Shown: piece after piece, positions 1-6,532 of the stretch
Position numbering within the stretch: position 1 is the stretch's first letter
Layout of the letters: each line of letters starts with the position of its first letter
From: Pseudomonadota bacterium
GTDB lineage: Bacteria > Myxococcota_A > Polyangia > Polyangiales > Polyangiaceae
Length of the DNA: 9,112 bases
Assembly (NCBI GenBank): GCA_003242355.1
Contig: QGUH01000091.1
Coordinates: forward strand, 1 to 9,112
Reading direction: 5' to 3'
Notes under the pieces: generated by a model
Databases searched by the model: none
Seen by the model: the letters and a program-made list of their open reading frames with translations, nothing else
Told to the model about the DNA's origin: nothing
Translations under genes and position numbers: made by a program

Positions 1-1121
1 CGCTGGTCGTCTGGCAGACGGGAAGCGGCACTCAATCGAACATGAACGTCAACGAAGTCCTCGCGAACCGCGCGAGCGAGCTGCTCGGCGGGCCGCGGGG
101 CCACGGGCGCCTCGTGCATGCGAACGATCACGTCAATCGCAGCCAGTCGTCGAACGACGTGTTTCCGACCGCCATGGCGCTCGCCGCGCTCGACGCGATC
201 CGCGACCGCGTGCTCCCGTCCATCACGCGGCTCGCGAGCGTCCTCGCGGAGAAGGCGCGCGCCTTCGACGACGTCGTGAAGATCGGACGCACGCATCTGA
301 TGGATGCGACGCCACTCACGCTCGGTCAGGAGATCGGCGGATGGGTGGCGCAGCTCGAGCACGGCAAGCGCCACCTCGAAAGCGCGGTTCCGCACCTCGC
401 CGAGCTCGCGATTGGCGGCACGGCCGTGGGCACCGGGCTCACGGCGCCGCCGGCGTTCGGCGAACGGGTCGCGGCGCGCCTCGCCGAGCTCACGGGACAT
501 CCGGTGCGCTCCGCGCCGAACAAGTTCGAAGCGCTCGCCGCGCACGACGCCTTCGTGTTCGCGCACGGGGCCCTCAAGACCCTGGCCGTCGCGCTCGCCA
601 AGATCGCCAACGACGTGCGCTGGATGGCGTCGGGGCCGCGCTCGGGGCTCGGCGAGATCACGATTCCCGCGAACGAGCCCGGCAGCTCGATCATGCCGGG
701 TAAGGTGAACCCGACGCAGAGCGAGGCGTTGCTCATGGCCTCGGCGCGCGTGCTCGGCAACGACGTCTCGGTGAACGTCGCCGGAGCGAGCGGCAACTTC
801 GAGCTCAACGTGCAAAAGCCGCTCGTCATCCACGCGTTCCTCGAGAGCGCGCGGCTCATCGCCGACGGCGCGTCGAGCTTCTGCGATCACTGCGCGGTCG
901 GCATCGCGCCGAACCGGCAGCGCATCGCCGAGCTCGTCGAGCGCTCGCTGATGCTCGTCACGGCTCTGACGCCGCACATCGGCTACGACGCGGCCGCGCG
1001 CATCGCCAAGAAGGCGCACGCGGAAGGCACGACCTTGCGCGAGGCGGCGCTCGCGCTCGGCCTCGTCTCGCCCGAGGATTTCGACCGCTGGGTCCGACCC
1101 GAGCTCATGCTGGGTCGCTGA
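1..1121 (+). CDS. fumC: Class II fumarate hydratase, C-terminal 372 residues (5' end cut by window edge)
   Basis: The enzyme reversibly hydrates fumarate to L-malate in the TCA cycle, in the cytoplasm, as an iron-independent homotetramer. The frame is open from position 3 and starts inside the family motif WQTGSGTQSNMNVNE (12-56), which corresponds to about residue 90 of the 467-residue E. coli FumC. Roughly 90 N-terminal residues are therefore missing. The substrate-site residues are present: Ser and Thr of GSGT (24-32), the SSN motif, the catalytic His of GRTHL (codon 294-296), and the fumarase/aspartase signature GSSIMPGKVN (681-710) with the catalytic Ser and Lys. The C-terminus ends in RPELMLGR and lacks the few extra residues of the E. 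coli enzyme. The ATG at 42 is internal, not a start. The close match to FumC around GTGL and the HIGYD region argues against aspartase or argininosuccinate lyase. It converges on the kinase gene with 18 bp between stop codons. The sequence looks intact and functional. Confidence 0.97.
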   Translation, partial: LVVWQTGSGTQSNMNVNEVLANRASELLGGPRGHGRLVHANDHVNRSQSSNDVFPTAMALAALDAIRDRVLPSITRLASVLAEKARAFDDVVKIGRTHLMDATPLTLGQEIGGWVAQLEHGKRHLESAVPHLAELAIGGTAVGTGLTAPPAFGERVAARLAELTGHPVRSAPNKFEALAAHDAFVFAHGALKTLAVALAKIANDVRWMASGPRSGLGEITIPANEPGSSIMPGKVNPTQSEALLMASARVLGNDVSVNVAGASGNFELNVQKPLVIHAFLESARLIADGASSFCDHCAVGIAPNRQRIAELVERSLMLVTALTPHIGYDAAARIAKKAHAEGTTLREAALALGLVSPEDFDRWVRPELMLGR

Positions 1122-1139
1122 GCCGCGCTCGAGCCCGAA

Positions 1140-2777
1140 TCAGCGCCCGCGCCGCGACGACGGCTTCGGCGGCGGGCGATCGGGGCCGACCGCGATGGCC
1201 TTGGAGCGGGGCCGCGTGAGCGCGAACGCGAGCGCGAAGACGACGAGCGCGGCCGCGACGGATCCGGGCCACCGCGTGGGATCCGCCAAACGCGCGCTCT
1301 CGTGCTCGATCAGTGTCTGGAACAGAACGAGGCCGAGCGACGCGATGCCGTACGCCGAGGCGCTGTAGAGCACCGTGAGCTTGACGCGCCGAAGCGCTTC
1401 GAGCGCGCGGGGCGTGCTCGGCCACACCGAGCGCGCGATGTGCCGAACCCAAAGCACGAGCGGCGTCGCGAGCACGGCCAGGCCCACCGCCAAAACGAGG
1501 TGCGCCTCCGTCTCGGTGAGCTCGCGCTTCTCGAGCAACGTGAGCGCCGCGACGATCGCGGCGACCGTGTTGCCGAAGAGCCAGAGGAACCCGATCGCGG
1601 TGAACACGACGAGCCCCGGGCGCGCGAAGCGCACGCCCCAAGTCGTCGCCGCGTCCACGCTCGCCGACGACGGCGGCGCCTGTCCCTCGAGCAGCGTCGG
1701 CTGCGCATCGACCTCGGGCGCGCCTGCCGAGACCAGCGTGCGATCGGACGCGGCGAACGGCGCGAGCGCGCGCTCGAACTCCCGCATGTCCTGGTAGCGT
1801 TCCTCGGGCTTCTTCGCCATCGCCCGCTGGATGACGAGCTCGAGCCCGAGCGGGATCCCGCTCTCCACGGACGTCGGACGCGGCGGCTCCTGCGTGAGCA
1901 CGGCAGTCAGCGTGGCCATCGGGTCCGCCGCGATGAACGGCTTTCTCCCGGTGAGGGCGCGATAGAGGAGCGCGCCCACGGAGTAGATGTCCGCTCGAGA
2001 ATCGACGCGGTCACCGCGCGCCTGCTCGGGCGCCATGTAATCCGGCGTCCCCATCACGGTCCCGGTCTTCGTGAGCTTCTCCGAGCCGTAGCCGAGCTTG
2101 GAGATGCCGAAGTCGAGCACCTTCACGAGGTTGCCGCCGTCCACGAGAAACACGTTCTCGGGTTTGATGTCGCGGTGCACGATGCCGTGATCGTGGGCCG
2201 CCGCGAGCGCGCGCGTGACCTGCCGCACGATGCGCACGGCCTCCGGCACCGGAAGCTTTCCGCGACGCGCCAACAGATCGCCGAGCTGCTCGCCTTCGAG
2301 GAGCTCCGCGACGAGATACGGTCGCCCATCGGGAGCCGTGTTCACGTCGTAAACGCTCACGACGTTGGGATGCGACAGCGCGCTCGCGGCTTCGGCTTCG
2401 CGCTGGAAACGCGTCACCACGTCCGGCTGCCGCGCGAACTCGGGGTGCAGGAGCTTGAGCGCGAAGCGCTTGTTCGACAGCCGAAGATGGCGCGCTTCGT
2501 ACACGCGGCCCATGCCCCCTTCCCCGATGACCCGCAGCACTTCGTACGTGTTGTGCAGCTTCTGCCCGACCAACGTGTCGTCGCGCTCGGCGGGCGCGCT
2601 CTCGAGCGGCGTCGCATCCTGCGGGCAGACCTTGAAGCCCGCCGGATAGCGGGCGCCGCAGCTCGGGCAATGCAACGCGCCGTCGAGGGACGCGACCGTC
2701 GACGTCGGAGACGGCACGGCCTCGAGCGCGGGCCCCAGCGCTGGCAGGGCGGGCGACACGGGGCGCAGCTCGGCCAT
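1140..2777 (-). CDS. Ser/Thr protein kinase with N-terminal zinc-ribbon-like segment and four-helix membrane tail
   Basis: A Hanks-type (PknB-like) kinase of 545 residues that phosphorylates Ser/Thr on unknown targets. Visible in order: a Pro/Ala-rich start; a short zinc-ribbon-like segment with C37, C40 and C51 followed by D54 (CPSC...CPQD); and a kinase domain at about 78-340. The kinase domain has the glycine loop GEGGMGRV (85-92), ATP-binding K108, helix-C E127, the catalytic loop HRDIKPEN (201-208, D203), DFG (222-224), Thr-rich activation loop 236-244 and APE (249-251). All invariant residues are present, so it should be active. After a linker there are four hydrophobic segments at about 388-414, 425-446, 466-490 and 505-521, then a basic tail. 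There are no PASTA, TPR or WD repeats. The kinase domain is predicted to be cytoplasmic and membrane-anchored from its C-terminus. ATG 2777 is the only Met before the kinase domain, and an in-frame TAG lies five codons upstream. No Shine-Dalgarno sequence is visible. The substrate is unknown. Confidence 0.93.
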   Translation of the reverse strand: MAELRPVSPALPALGPALEAVPSPTSTVASLDGALHCPSCGARYPAGFKVCPQDATPLESAPAERDDTLVGQKLHNTYEVLRVIGEGGMGRVYEARHLRLSNKRFALKLLHPEFARQPDVVTRFQREAEAASALSHPNVVSVYDVNTAPDGRPYLVAELLEGEQLGDLLARRGKLPVPEAVRIVRQVTRALAAAHDHGIVHRDIKPENVFLVDGGNLVKVLDFGISKLGYGSEKLTKTGTVMGTPDYMAPEQARGDRVDSRADIYSVGALLYRALTGRKPFIAADPMATLTAVLTQEPPRPTSVESGIPLGLELVIQRAMAKKPEERYQDMREFERALAPFAASDRTLVSAGAPEVDAQPTLLEGQAPPSSASVDAATTWGVRFARPGLVVFTAIGFLWLFGNTVAAIVAALTLLEKRELTETEAHLVLAVGLAVLATPLVLWVRHIARSVWPSTPRALEALRRVKLTVLYSASAYGIASLGLVLFQTLIEHESARLADPTRWPGSVAAALVVFALAFALTRPRSKAIAVGPDRPPPKPSSRRGR

Positions 2778-3057
2778 CGGGAATCCATGCTAGCGGACCC
2801 GGCCGCGATCGCCCACCGGTCCGGACGCCGCGGAGCTTCGTTTTCTCGCCCCAAGTGGGACAACAGCGCCCGGCGGGGCGCCCGTCCCTCGCCTTCCCCG
2901 TTACGCCCGCGTCGAATCCCACGCGTCCATCGCCATGCGTAGCGCACCCGGTTCCGCTGGCGCCGAACCGCGCCGCGCGCGTCGTGGGATGTGCGAACGA
3001 CGGTGTGCTGGAGAAGGAGCCCGGTGGGCGTGGGTGGGCAGTGCGGTAGGCGAAACG
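2778..3057. other. 280-bp gene-free spacer between htrA and the kinase gene
   Basis: Both flanking genes run leftward, so this stretch holds the htrA 3' end and the kinase upstream region. No credible small gene was found: open frames on either strand are compositional and match no family I recognise. What can be seen is one 6-bp perfect stem with a 4-nt loop (GCGCCC/GGGCGC, 2866-2881) without a T-tract, the separated inverted repeat CGGACC...GGTCCG (2794-2799 and 2818-2823), and the TAGCAT box just before the kinase. No clear sigma-70 or sigma-54 promoter could be read. The length suggests that the kinase is transcribed independently of htrA. Confidence 0.6.
2787..2792 (-). promoter_or_regulatory. 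Possible -10 box for a leaderless kinase transcript
   Basis: On the minus strand TAGCAT (TANNNT pattern, four of six matches to TATAAT) ends nine bases before the kinase ATG, and no Shine-Dalgarno sequence separates them. If it is used, transcription would begin within a few bases of the ATG. The -35 region (near 2810-2815) is poor, and a hexamer like this can occur by chance, so this is a weak call. Confidence 0.22.
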
Positions 3058-4521
3058 CTACCGCTTCACCACCATGAACACCGTGTTGCCGCCACGGTTC
3101 ACGAGCAAGAGCACGCGCCCCTGGCTCTTCGCGTACGCCGCCTGGAACTGCTCGAGCGAGTTTACGGGCTGACGGTTCACCTCGAGGATCACGTCGCCCG
3201 GACGCAGCCCCGCGCGCGCCGCCGAGCTGCCGGGCGAAACGTTGGTGACGATCACTCCACCCGTCACGTCTCCCGGGACTCGGAACGCGCGCCGGTGCTC
3301 GGGCGTGAGCGGGGCGAGGCTGATGCCATCGAGCGGGCTCGGACCGCTCGGTGTGGACGGCTTCGCGCCGGATCCGACGAGCGGCTCGTTGGGCATTTCA
3401 CCGAGCTGGACGCTGACGGACTGCGGCTTGCCGTCGCGATAGATGTCGAGCGTCACCTTGCGGTTCGCGCCGGCGATCGCGATCGAGTTGCGGAACTGAC
3501 CGAGCGACGTCACGGGCTTGCCGTCGAGCTTGACGATCACGTCTCCACGCCGCAGACCGGCGCGCGCTGCAGGCGAGCCCGGCTGAACGTCGGAGAGCAC
3601 GATTCCCGACTTTACGGGGAGCTTGAGCGCAGCGGCGAGGTCCGAATCGACCTCCTGGATCCCGACGCCGAGCCAGCCACGCACGACGCGGCCGTTGGCC
3701 TTCAAGCTCTGCATGATCGGCAGGGCCATGTTCGTCGGGATGGCGAAGCCAATCCCCTGGTAGCCGCCGCTGCGCGACAGAATCGCCGTGTTGATGCCGA
3801 CGAGCTTGCCCTCCATGTTGATGAGCGCGCCCCCGGAGTTGCCGGGGTTGATCGCCGCGTCGGTCTGGATGAAATCCTCGTAGTCGACGATGCCGAGATC
3901 GGCGCGCCCCTTGGCGGAGACGATGCCCATCGTCACCGTTTGCCCGACGCCGAAGGGGTTGCCGATGGCGAGGACGATCTCGCCGAGGCGGAGCTTCGAC
4001 GAGTCGCCGAACTGGATGGGAGTGAGGCCCTCCGGCGCGCCCTGGATCTGAATCACCGCAAGGTCGCTCTTCGGGTCGGTGCCGATGACCTTGGCGTCGA
4101 ACTCGCGCCGGTCGTACGTCGTGACCTTGATCTCCTTGGCGTCCGCGACGACGTGGTTGTTCGTCAGGATCGTGCCGTCGGCGGAGACGATCACACCGGA
4201 GCCCATCCCCTGCTCGATCCGCTCCTCGGGCGGGCCGAAGAAGAACGGAAACGGAATGGGGGTCCGCCGACCCACCTTGGTGAGCGAGATGTTGACGACG
4301 GACGGAAGCGCCCGCTCGGCGACGTCCGCGATCGCGTAGGCCCCCTTGCCGAGGATCGGATCCGGCGTCGTCGTCACCGGAACCGGCTGCGCGACGGTCG
4401 CTTTGGGCTCGGCCGTGAGGTCGGGCTGCGCTGGGGAGCCCATGGCGCGACTGCACCCGAAGGCCGAAAGGGCCGTCGCCAAGATGAGGGCCAACGTCTT
4501 CGAGTGCCGATCTTCGATCAT
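3058..4521 (-). CDS. htrA: HtrA/DegP-family (Do-like) periplasmic serine protease with two PDZ domains
   Basis: An ATP-independent envelope protease/chaperone that degrades or refolds damaged exported proteins, 487 residues, the usual DegP/DegQ size. In order: basic N-terminus and hydrophobic signal segment (about 9-22) ending at C23; a Pro/Thr-rich linker (30-58); a trypsin-like protease domain (about 62-275) with an LA-type loop rich in Phe (91-95); PDZ1 (about 284-372); and PDZ2 (about 398-487). The catalytic triad is complete: H123 in TNNHVV, D153 in KSDLAV, S229 in GNSGG. The lipobox before C23 reads AFGC with Ala at -3, so lipidation is uncertain and ordinary Sec export is possible. ATG 4521 is chosen because it gives an intact signal peptide and has GAGGGA (4531-4536) 9 bp upstream. 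It lies 77 bp downstream of cheB on the same strand, beyond two stem-loops. It could be read through from the che operon, but a functional link is not shown. Confidence 0.95.
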   Translation of the reverse strand: MIEDRHSKTLALILATALSAFGCSRAMGSPAQPDLTAEPKATVAQPVPVTTTPDPILGKGAYAIADVAERALPSVVNISLTKVGRRTPIPFPFFFGPPEERIEQGMGSGVIVSADGTILTNNHVVADAKEIKVTTYDRREFDAKVIGTDPKSDLAVIQIQGAPEGLTPIQFGDSSKLRLGEIVLAIGNPFGVGQTVTMGIVSAKGRADLGIVDYEDFIQTDAAINPGNSGGALINMEGKLVGINTAILSRSGGYQGIGFAIPTNMALPIMQSLKANGRVVRGWLGVGIQEVDSDLAAALKLPVKSGIVLSDVQPGSPAARAGLRRGDVIVKLDGKPVTSLGQFRNSIAIAGANRKVTLDIYRDGKPQSVSVQLGEMPNEPLVGSGAKPSTPSGPSPLDGISLAPLTPEHRRAFRVPGDVTGGVIVTNVSPGSSAARAGLRPGDVILEVNRQPVNSLEQFQAAYAKSQGRVLLLVNRGGNTVFMVVKR

Positions 4522-4553
4522 GACTGTCTTTCCCTCGCGCCCGGGGGTTCTCA

Positions 4554-4580
4554 GGCGCTCAACCCGCGAGCGGGAGCGCC
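4554..4580 (-). terminator. Bulged stem-loop between cheB and htrA
   Basis: GGCGCTC (4554-4560) pairs with GAGCGCC (4574-4580). Inside, CCG (4564-4566) pairs with CGG (4571-4573) around a CGAG loop, leaving three unpaired bases on one side. The result is a GC-rich hairpin of ten pairs in the untranslated spacer. It is not followed by a T-run on the minus strand, so it is not a classical intrinsic terminator. It could be a Rho-assisted terminator, an mRNA-end stabiliser or a pause site. Confidence 0.35.
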
Positions 4581-4590
4581 CATTCCCGTG

Positions 4591-4611
4591 CGCCAGGCTT
4601 ACAGCCTGGCG
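4591..4611 (-). terminator. Perfect 9-bp stem-loop enclosing the cheB stop codon
   Basis: CGCCAGGCT (4591-4599) and AGCCTGGCG (4603-4611) are exact reverse complements around a 3-nt loop. The cheB TAA (4599-4601) falls at the loop. On the cheB transcript the arm before the loop encodes the last residues of CheB. No U-tract follows. The stem is strong and placed exactly at the operon end, which favours a role in termination or 3'-end protection, but its action is inferred. Confidence 0.4.
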
Positions 4612-5654
4612 AGATACGCTGCAATCTCGCCGAGGGGCATCACGTAGCTGACCACCCCCGCGCGGACGGCAGCCCCCGGCATCCCGTAGACGACGGCCGT
4701 GCTCTCGGATTCTGCGAGCACGATGCCCCCCGCCTCCATGATGGCCCGGGCGCCGGCCACGCCGTCGTCCCCCATCCCGGTCAGCACGACGCCCACCGCA
4801 CGGGAACCGGCGCTCAGCGCCGCCGTCCGCAGCAATCGGTCCGCGCTCGGCACGTAGCGGTCCGACTCCGCCGCGGGGCCCACGCGAACCCGGTAGCGGC
4901 TGCGCGGCGCGTTCTCGAGATCCATGCAGTGCCGGCCCGGGCAGACGAATGCGGTGCCCGCGTAGAGAATGTCCTGGTCCTGCGCCTCCGACACGGCGAG
5001 GGCGCTGCGCCGATCGAGGCGCTCGGCGAACGTGCGCGTGAACTTGTCCGGCATGTGCTGCGCAATCACGACGCCGTGCGGGTAGCCGCTCGGAAGGCGG
5101 GAAAATACCTCGATCAACGCGCTCGGCCCACCGGTCGAAGAGGCGATGGCGACCACCCGCTCGGGGGCGGGGCGCGCGCCGCCGGCCGAAGGCACCGCGC
5201 GCCGCGTCGACTCGATGGGCGGAGGCGCCGCACGCGGCGATGGCATCCGCATCGTTCGCGCGAGGAGCACCTTTTTCACGAGCTCCTCGCGAATGGCCTC
5301 GAGCTCCGGATCGGTGAAGCGGTCGGGCTTGGCGACGAAGTCGAGCGCGCCGAGCTCGAGGGCCTTGAACACGTTCTCTTTCTGGCTGTAGCTGGAAACG
5401 ACGATGACCGGCGTGGGGGTCCGCGTCATCAGGATGCGGAGGAAGGTGAACCCGTCCATCCTCGGCATCTCGAGGTCGAGCGTGATCGCGTCGGGTTTGA
5501 GCGCGCTCACCAGCCGGAGCGCTTCTTCACCATCCGCTGCCCGACCCACCACCTCGATCGCGGGGCTCGTCCCGAGGATGCCCGCGATGCTCCGCCGATT
5601 GAACACGGAGTCGTCGACGATCAGAACGCGAACGGGCGGCGCGACGTGGGTCAC
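4599..5654 (-). CDS. cheB: CheB, chemoreceptor glutamate methylesterase/deamidase with response-regulator domain
   Basis: CheB removes methyl groups from receptor glutamates (and deamidates glutamines) in response to phosphorylation by CheA, giving adaptation in the cytoplasm. The protein has 351 residues, the normal length. The receiver domain is about 8-128: acidic pair D14/D15, phospho-acceptor D60 in LDLEMPRMDG, S87 in VVSS and K109 in AKP. A Pro/Ala/Arg-rich linker follows (about 136-166). The methylesterase domain is about 167-351 with the triad S173 (ASSTGG), H200 (AQHMP) and D297 (GMGDDG). The start is GTG 5654: its GTGA overlaps the cheR stop by 4 nt, GGAGG sits six bases upstream, and the receiver fold begins a few residues later. 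An in-frame ATG at 5936 would add 94 non-homologous residues inside cheR and is rejected. It is the last gene of the cheW-HEAT-cheR-cheB unit. All key residues are present. Confidence 0.96.
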   Translation of the reverse strand: MTHVAPPVRVLIVDDSVFNRRSIAGILGTSPAIEVVGRAADGEEALRLVSALKPDAITLDLEMPRMDGFTFLRILMTRTPTPVIVVSSYSQKENVFKALELGALDFVAKPDRFTDPELEAIREELVKKVLLARTMRMPSPRAAPPPIESTRRAVPSAGGARPAPERVVAIASSTGGPSALIEVFSRLPSGYPHGVVIAQHMPDKFTRTFAERLDRRSALAVSEAQDQDILYAGTAFVCPGRHCMDLENAPRSRYRVRVGPAAESDRYVPSADRLLRTAALSAGSRAVGVVLTGMGDDGVAGARAIMEAGGIVLAESESTAVVYGMPGAAVRAGVVSYVMPLGEIAAYLARL

Positions 5655-6532
5655 CGAGGGCCTCCGCTCGCGCGCTCCGGGATGGGCGGCTTCCGGTAGA
5701 CCAGATCCTCCGAGAGGTGCACGAGCTCGAAGGCCGTGGTCACGTTGAGCAGCGACTCCGAGTGCCCCAGCAACAAGTATCCACCGGGCAAGAGGCGCTC
5801 GTAGAACGCATCGATCACCTTTTTCCGGGAGTTCATGTCGAAATAGATGAGCACGTTGCGGCAGAAGATCACGTCCACGCGGCCAATCAACGGAACCCGT
5901 GACTGATCCAGGAGGTTCAACTGGCCGAAGTGGCACATCTCGCGAACGCTCTCGACCACTTCGATCCCCTCCTTGCCCTCGCGGAAGTACTTCGCGTAGA
6001 GCTCCGGCGGCGTCGTGCGGAACGAGGCGCGCCGGTAGATCCCGCGACGCGCGTGCGCAATGGCGTTCTTCGAGATGTCGCTGCCGATCACGCGCAGCTC
6101 GTCGTCACGGAAGAGCCCGCTCTCACGCACCAAAATCGCTATCGTGTACGCCTCCTCACCCGTTGCGCACCCGGCGCTCCAGATGTGCACGCGCCGCTGA
6201 CGGCGCATCGGGTCCGCGAGCCTCGGGAGGAGCTCCTGCTGAAAGGCGCGGAGCTGGTACTCCTGACGGAAGAAGTACGTTTCTTTCGTCGTCAGGCGCT
6301 CGACGGCTTCCTCGAGCTCGGCCTCCCCCTGCACGTTGAACCGCAGGTACTTGTAGTAGGCGCCGTAGCTCGGCAGTCCGAGCGCCTGCAGGCGATCGCC
6401 GAGCCGCCGTTCGAACAGCACGACCGCCTCGTCATCGAACCGCAGCCCGGCCCGATCGTAGACCAGGTCTCGGATCATCCGGAAATCGTCCGGCAGTAGC
6501 CGGGGACCGGGATCGGAGGCGCGATACCTCAT
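5651..6532 (-). CDS. cheR: CheR, SAM-dependent chemoreceptor methyltransferase
   Basis: CheR transfers methyl groups from S-adenosylmethionine to glutamates on chemoreceptor helices and opposes CheB. The protein has 293 residues, the classical length. The N-terminal helical domain is about 14-80, followed by TKETYFFRQ (82-90), the family's receptor/SAM-contact segment. The SAM-binding motif I is WSAGCATGEEAYT (118-130), the acidic SAM contact is in IGSDIS (149-154), and FCRNVLIYFD (223-232) and GHSES (256-260) are also present. It has no TPR or other extra domain. ATG 6532 overlaps the stop of the HEAT-repeat gene (ATGA) and gives a full CheR. An open frame continues upstream to 7375, but that part is a shadow of the HEAT gene. 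No good Shine-Dalgarno sequence precedes the ATG (nearest is GGGG 12 bp upstream), so translation probably depends on ribosomes finishing the HEAT gene, or on frameshifting at the nearby G8 tract. Confidence 0.96.
   Translation of the reverse strand: MRYRASDPGPRLLPDDFRMIRDLVYDRAGLRFDDEAVVLFERRLGDRLQALGLPSYGAYYKYLRFNVQGEAELEEAVERLTTKETYFFRQEYQLRAFQQELLPRLADPMRRQRRVHIWSAGCATGEEAYTIAILVRESGLFRDDELRVIGSDISKNAIAHARRGIYRRASFRTTPPELYAKYFREGKEGIEVVESVREMCHFGQLNLLDQSRVPLIGRVDVIFCRNVLIYFDMNSRKKVIDAFYERLLPGGYLLLGHSESLLNVTTAFELVHLSEDLVYRKPPIPERASGGPR
5661..5665 (-). promoter_or_regulatory. Ribosome binding site of cheB (decides GTG start)
   Basis: GGAGG on the minus strand, six bases before GTG 5654 and inside the end of cheR. 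This spacing is ideal, and it supports the GTG start over the distant upstream ATG. Confidence 0.8.

Noticed and set aside
42..44. ATG as the fumC start
   Set aside because: The frame is open upstream and encodes the conserved WQTGSGTQSN motif, so this Met is internal.
1119..1142. Bidirectional terminator between fumC and the kinase gene
   Set aside because: Only a 4-bp stem (GAGC/GCTC) could be found and there is no T-run on either side.
1302..2942. 546-codon open frame on the plus strand, opposite the kinase
   Set aside because: Arg-rich translation without recognisable motifs; the opposite strand has all kinase motifs.
3052..3067. Hairpin at the htrA stop codon (6 pairs with one G-U, 4-nt loop)
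   Set aside because: Short, partly coding and without a T-tract; too weak to call a terminator.
2935..4647. 570-codon open frame on the plus strand, opposite htrA
   Set aside because: The htrA strand has a complete protease triad and two PDZ domains; the plus-strand translation is compositional.
5655..5936. Upstream ATG start for cheB giving 445 residues
   Set aside because: The extra 94 residues lie inside cheR and match nothing; GTG 5654 has an ideal ribosome binding site and starts just before the receiver domain.
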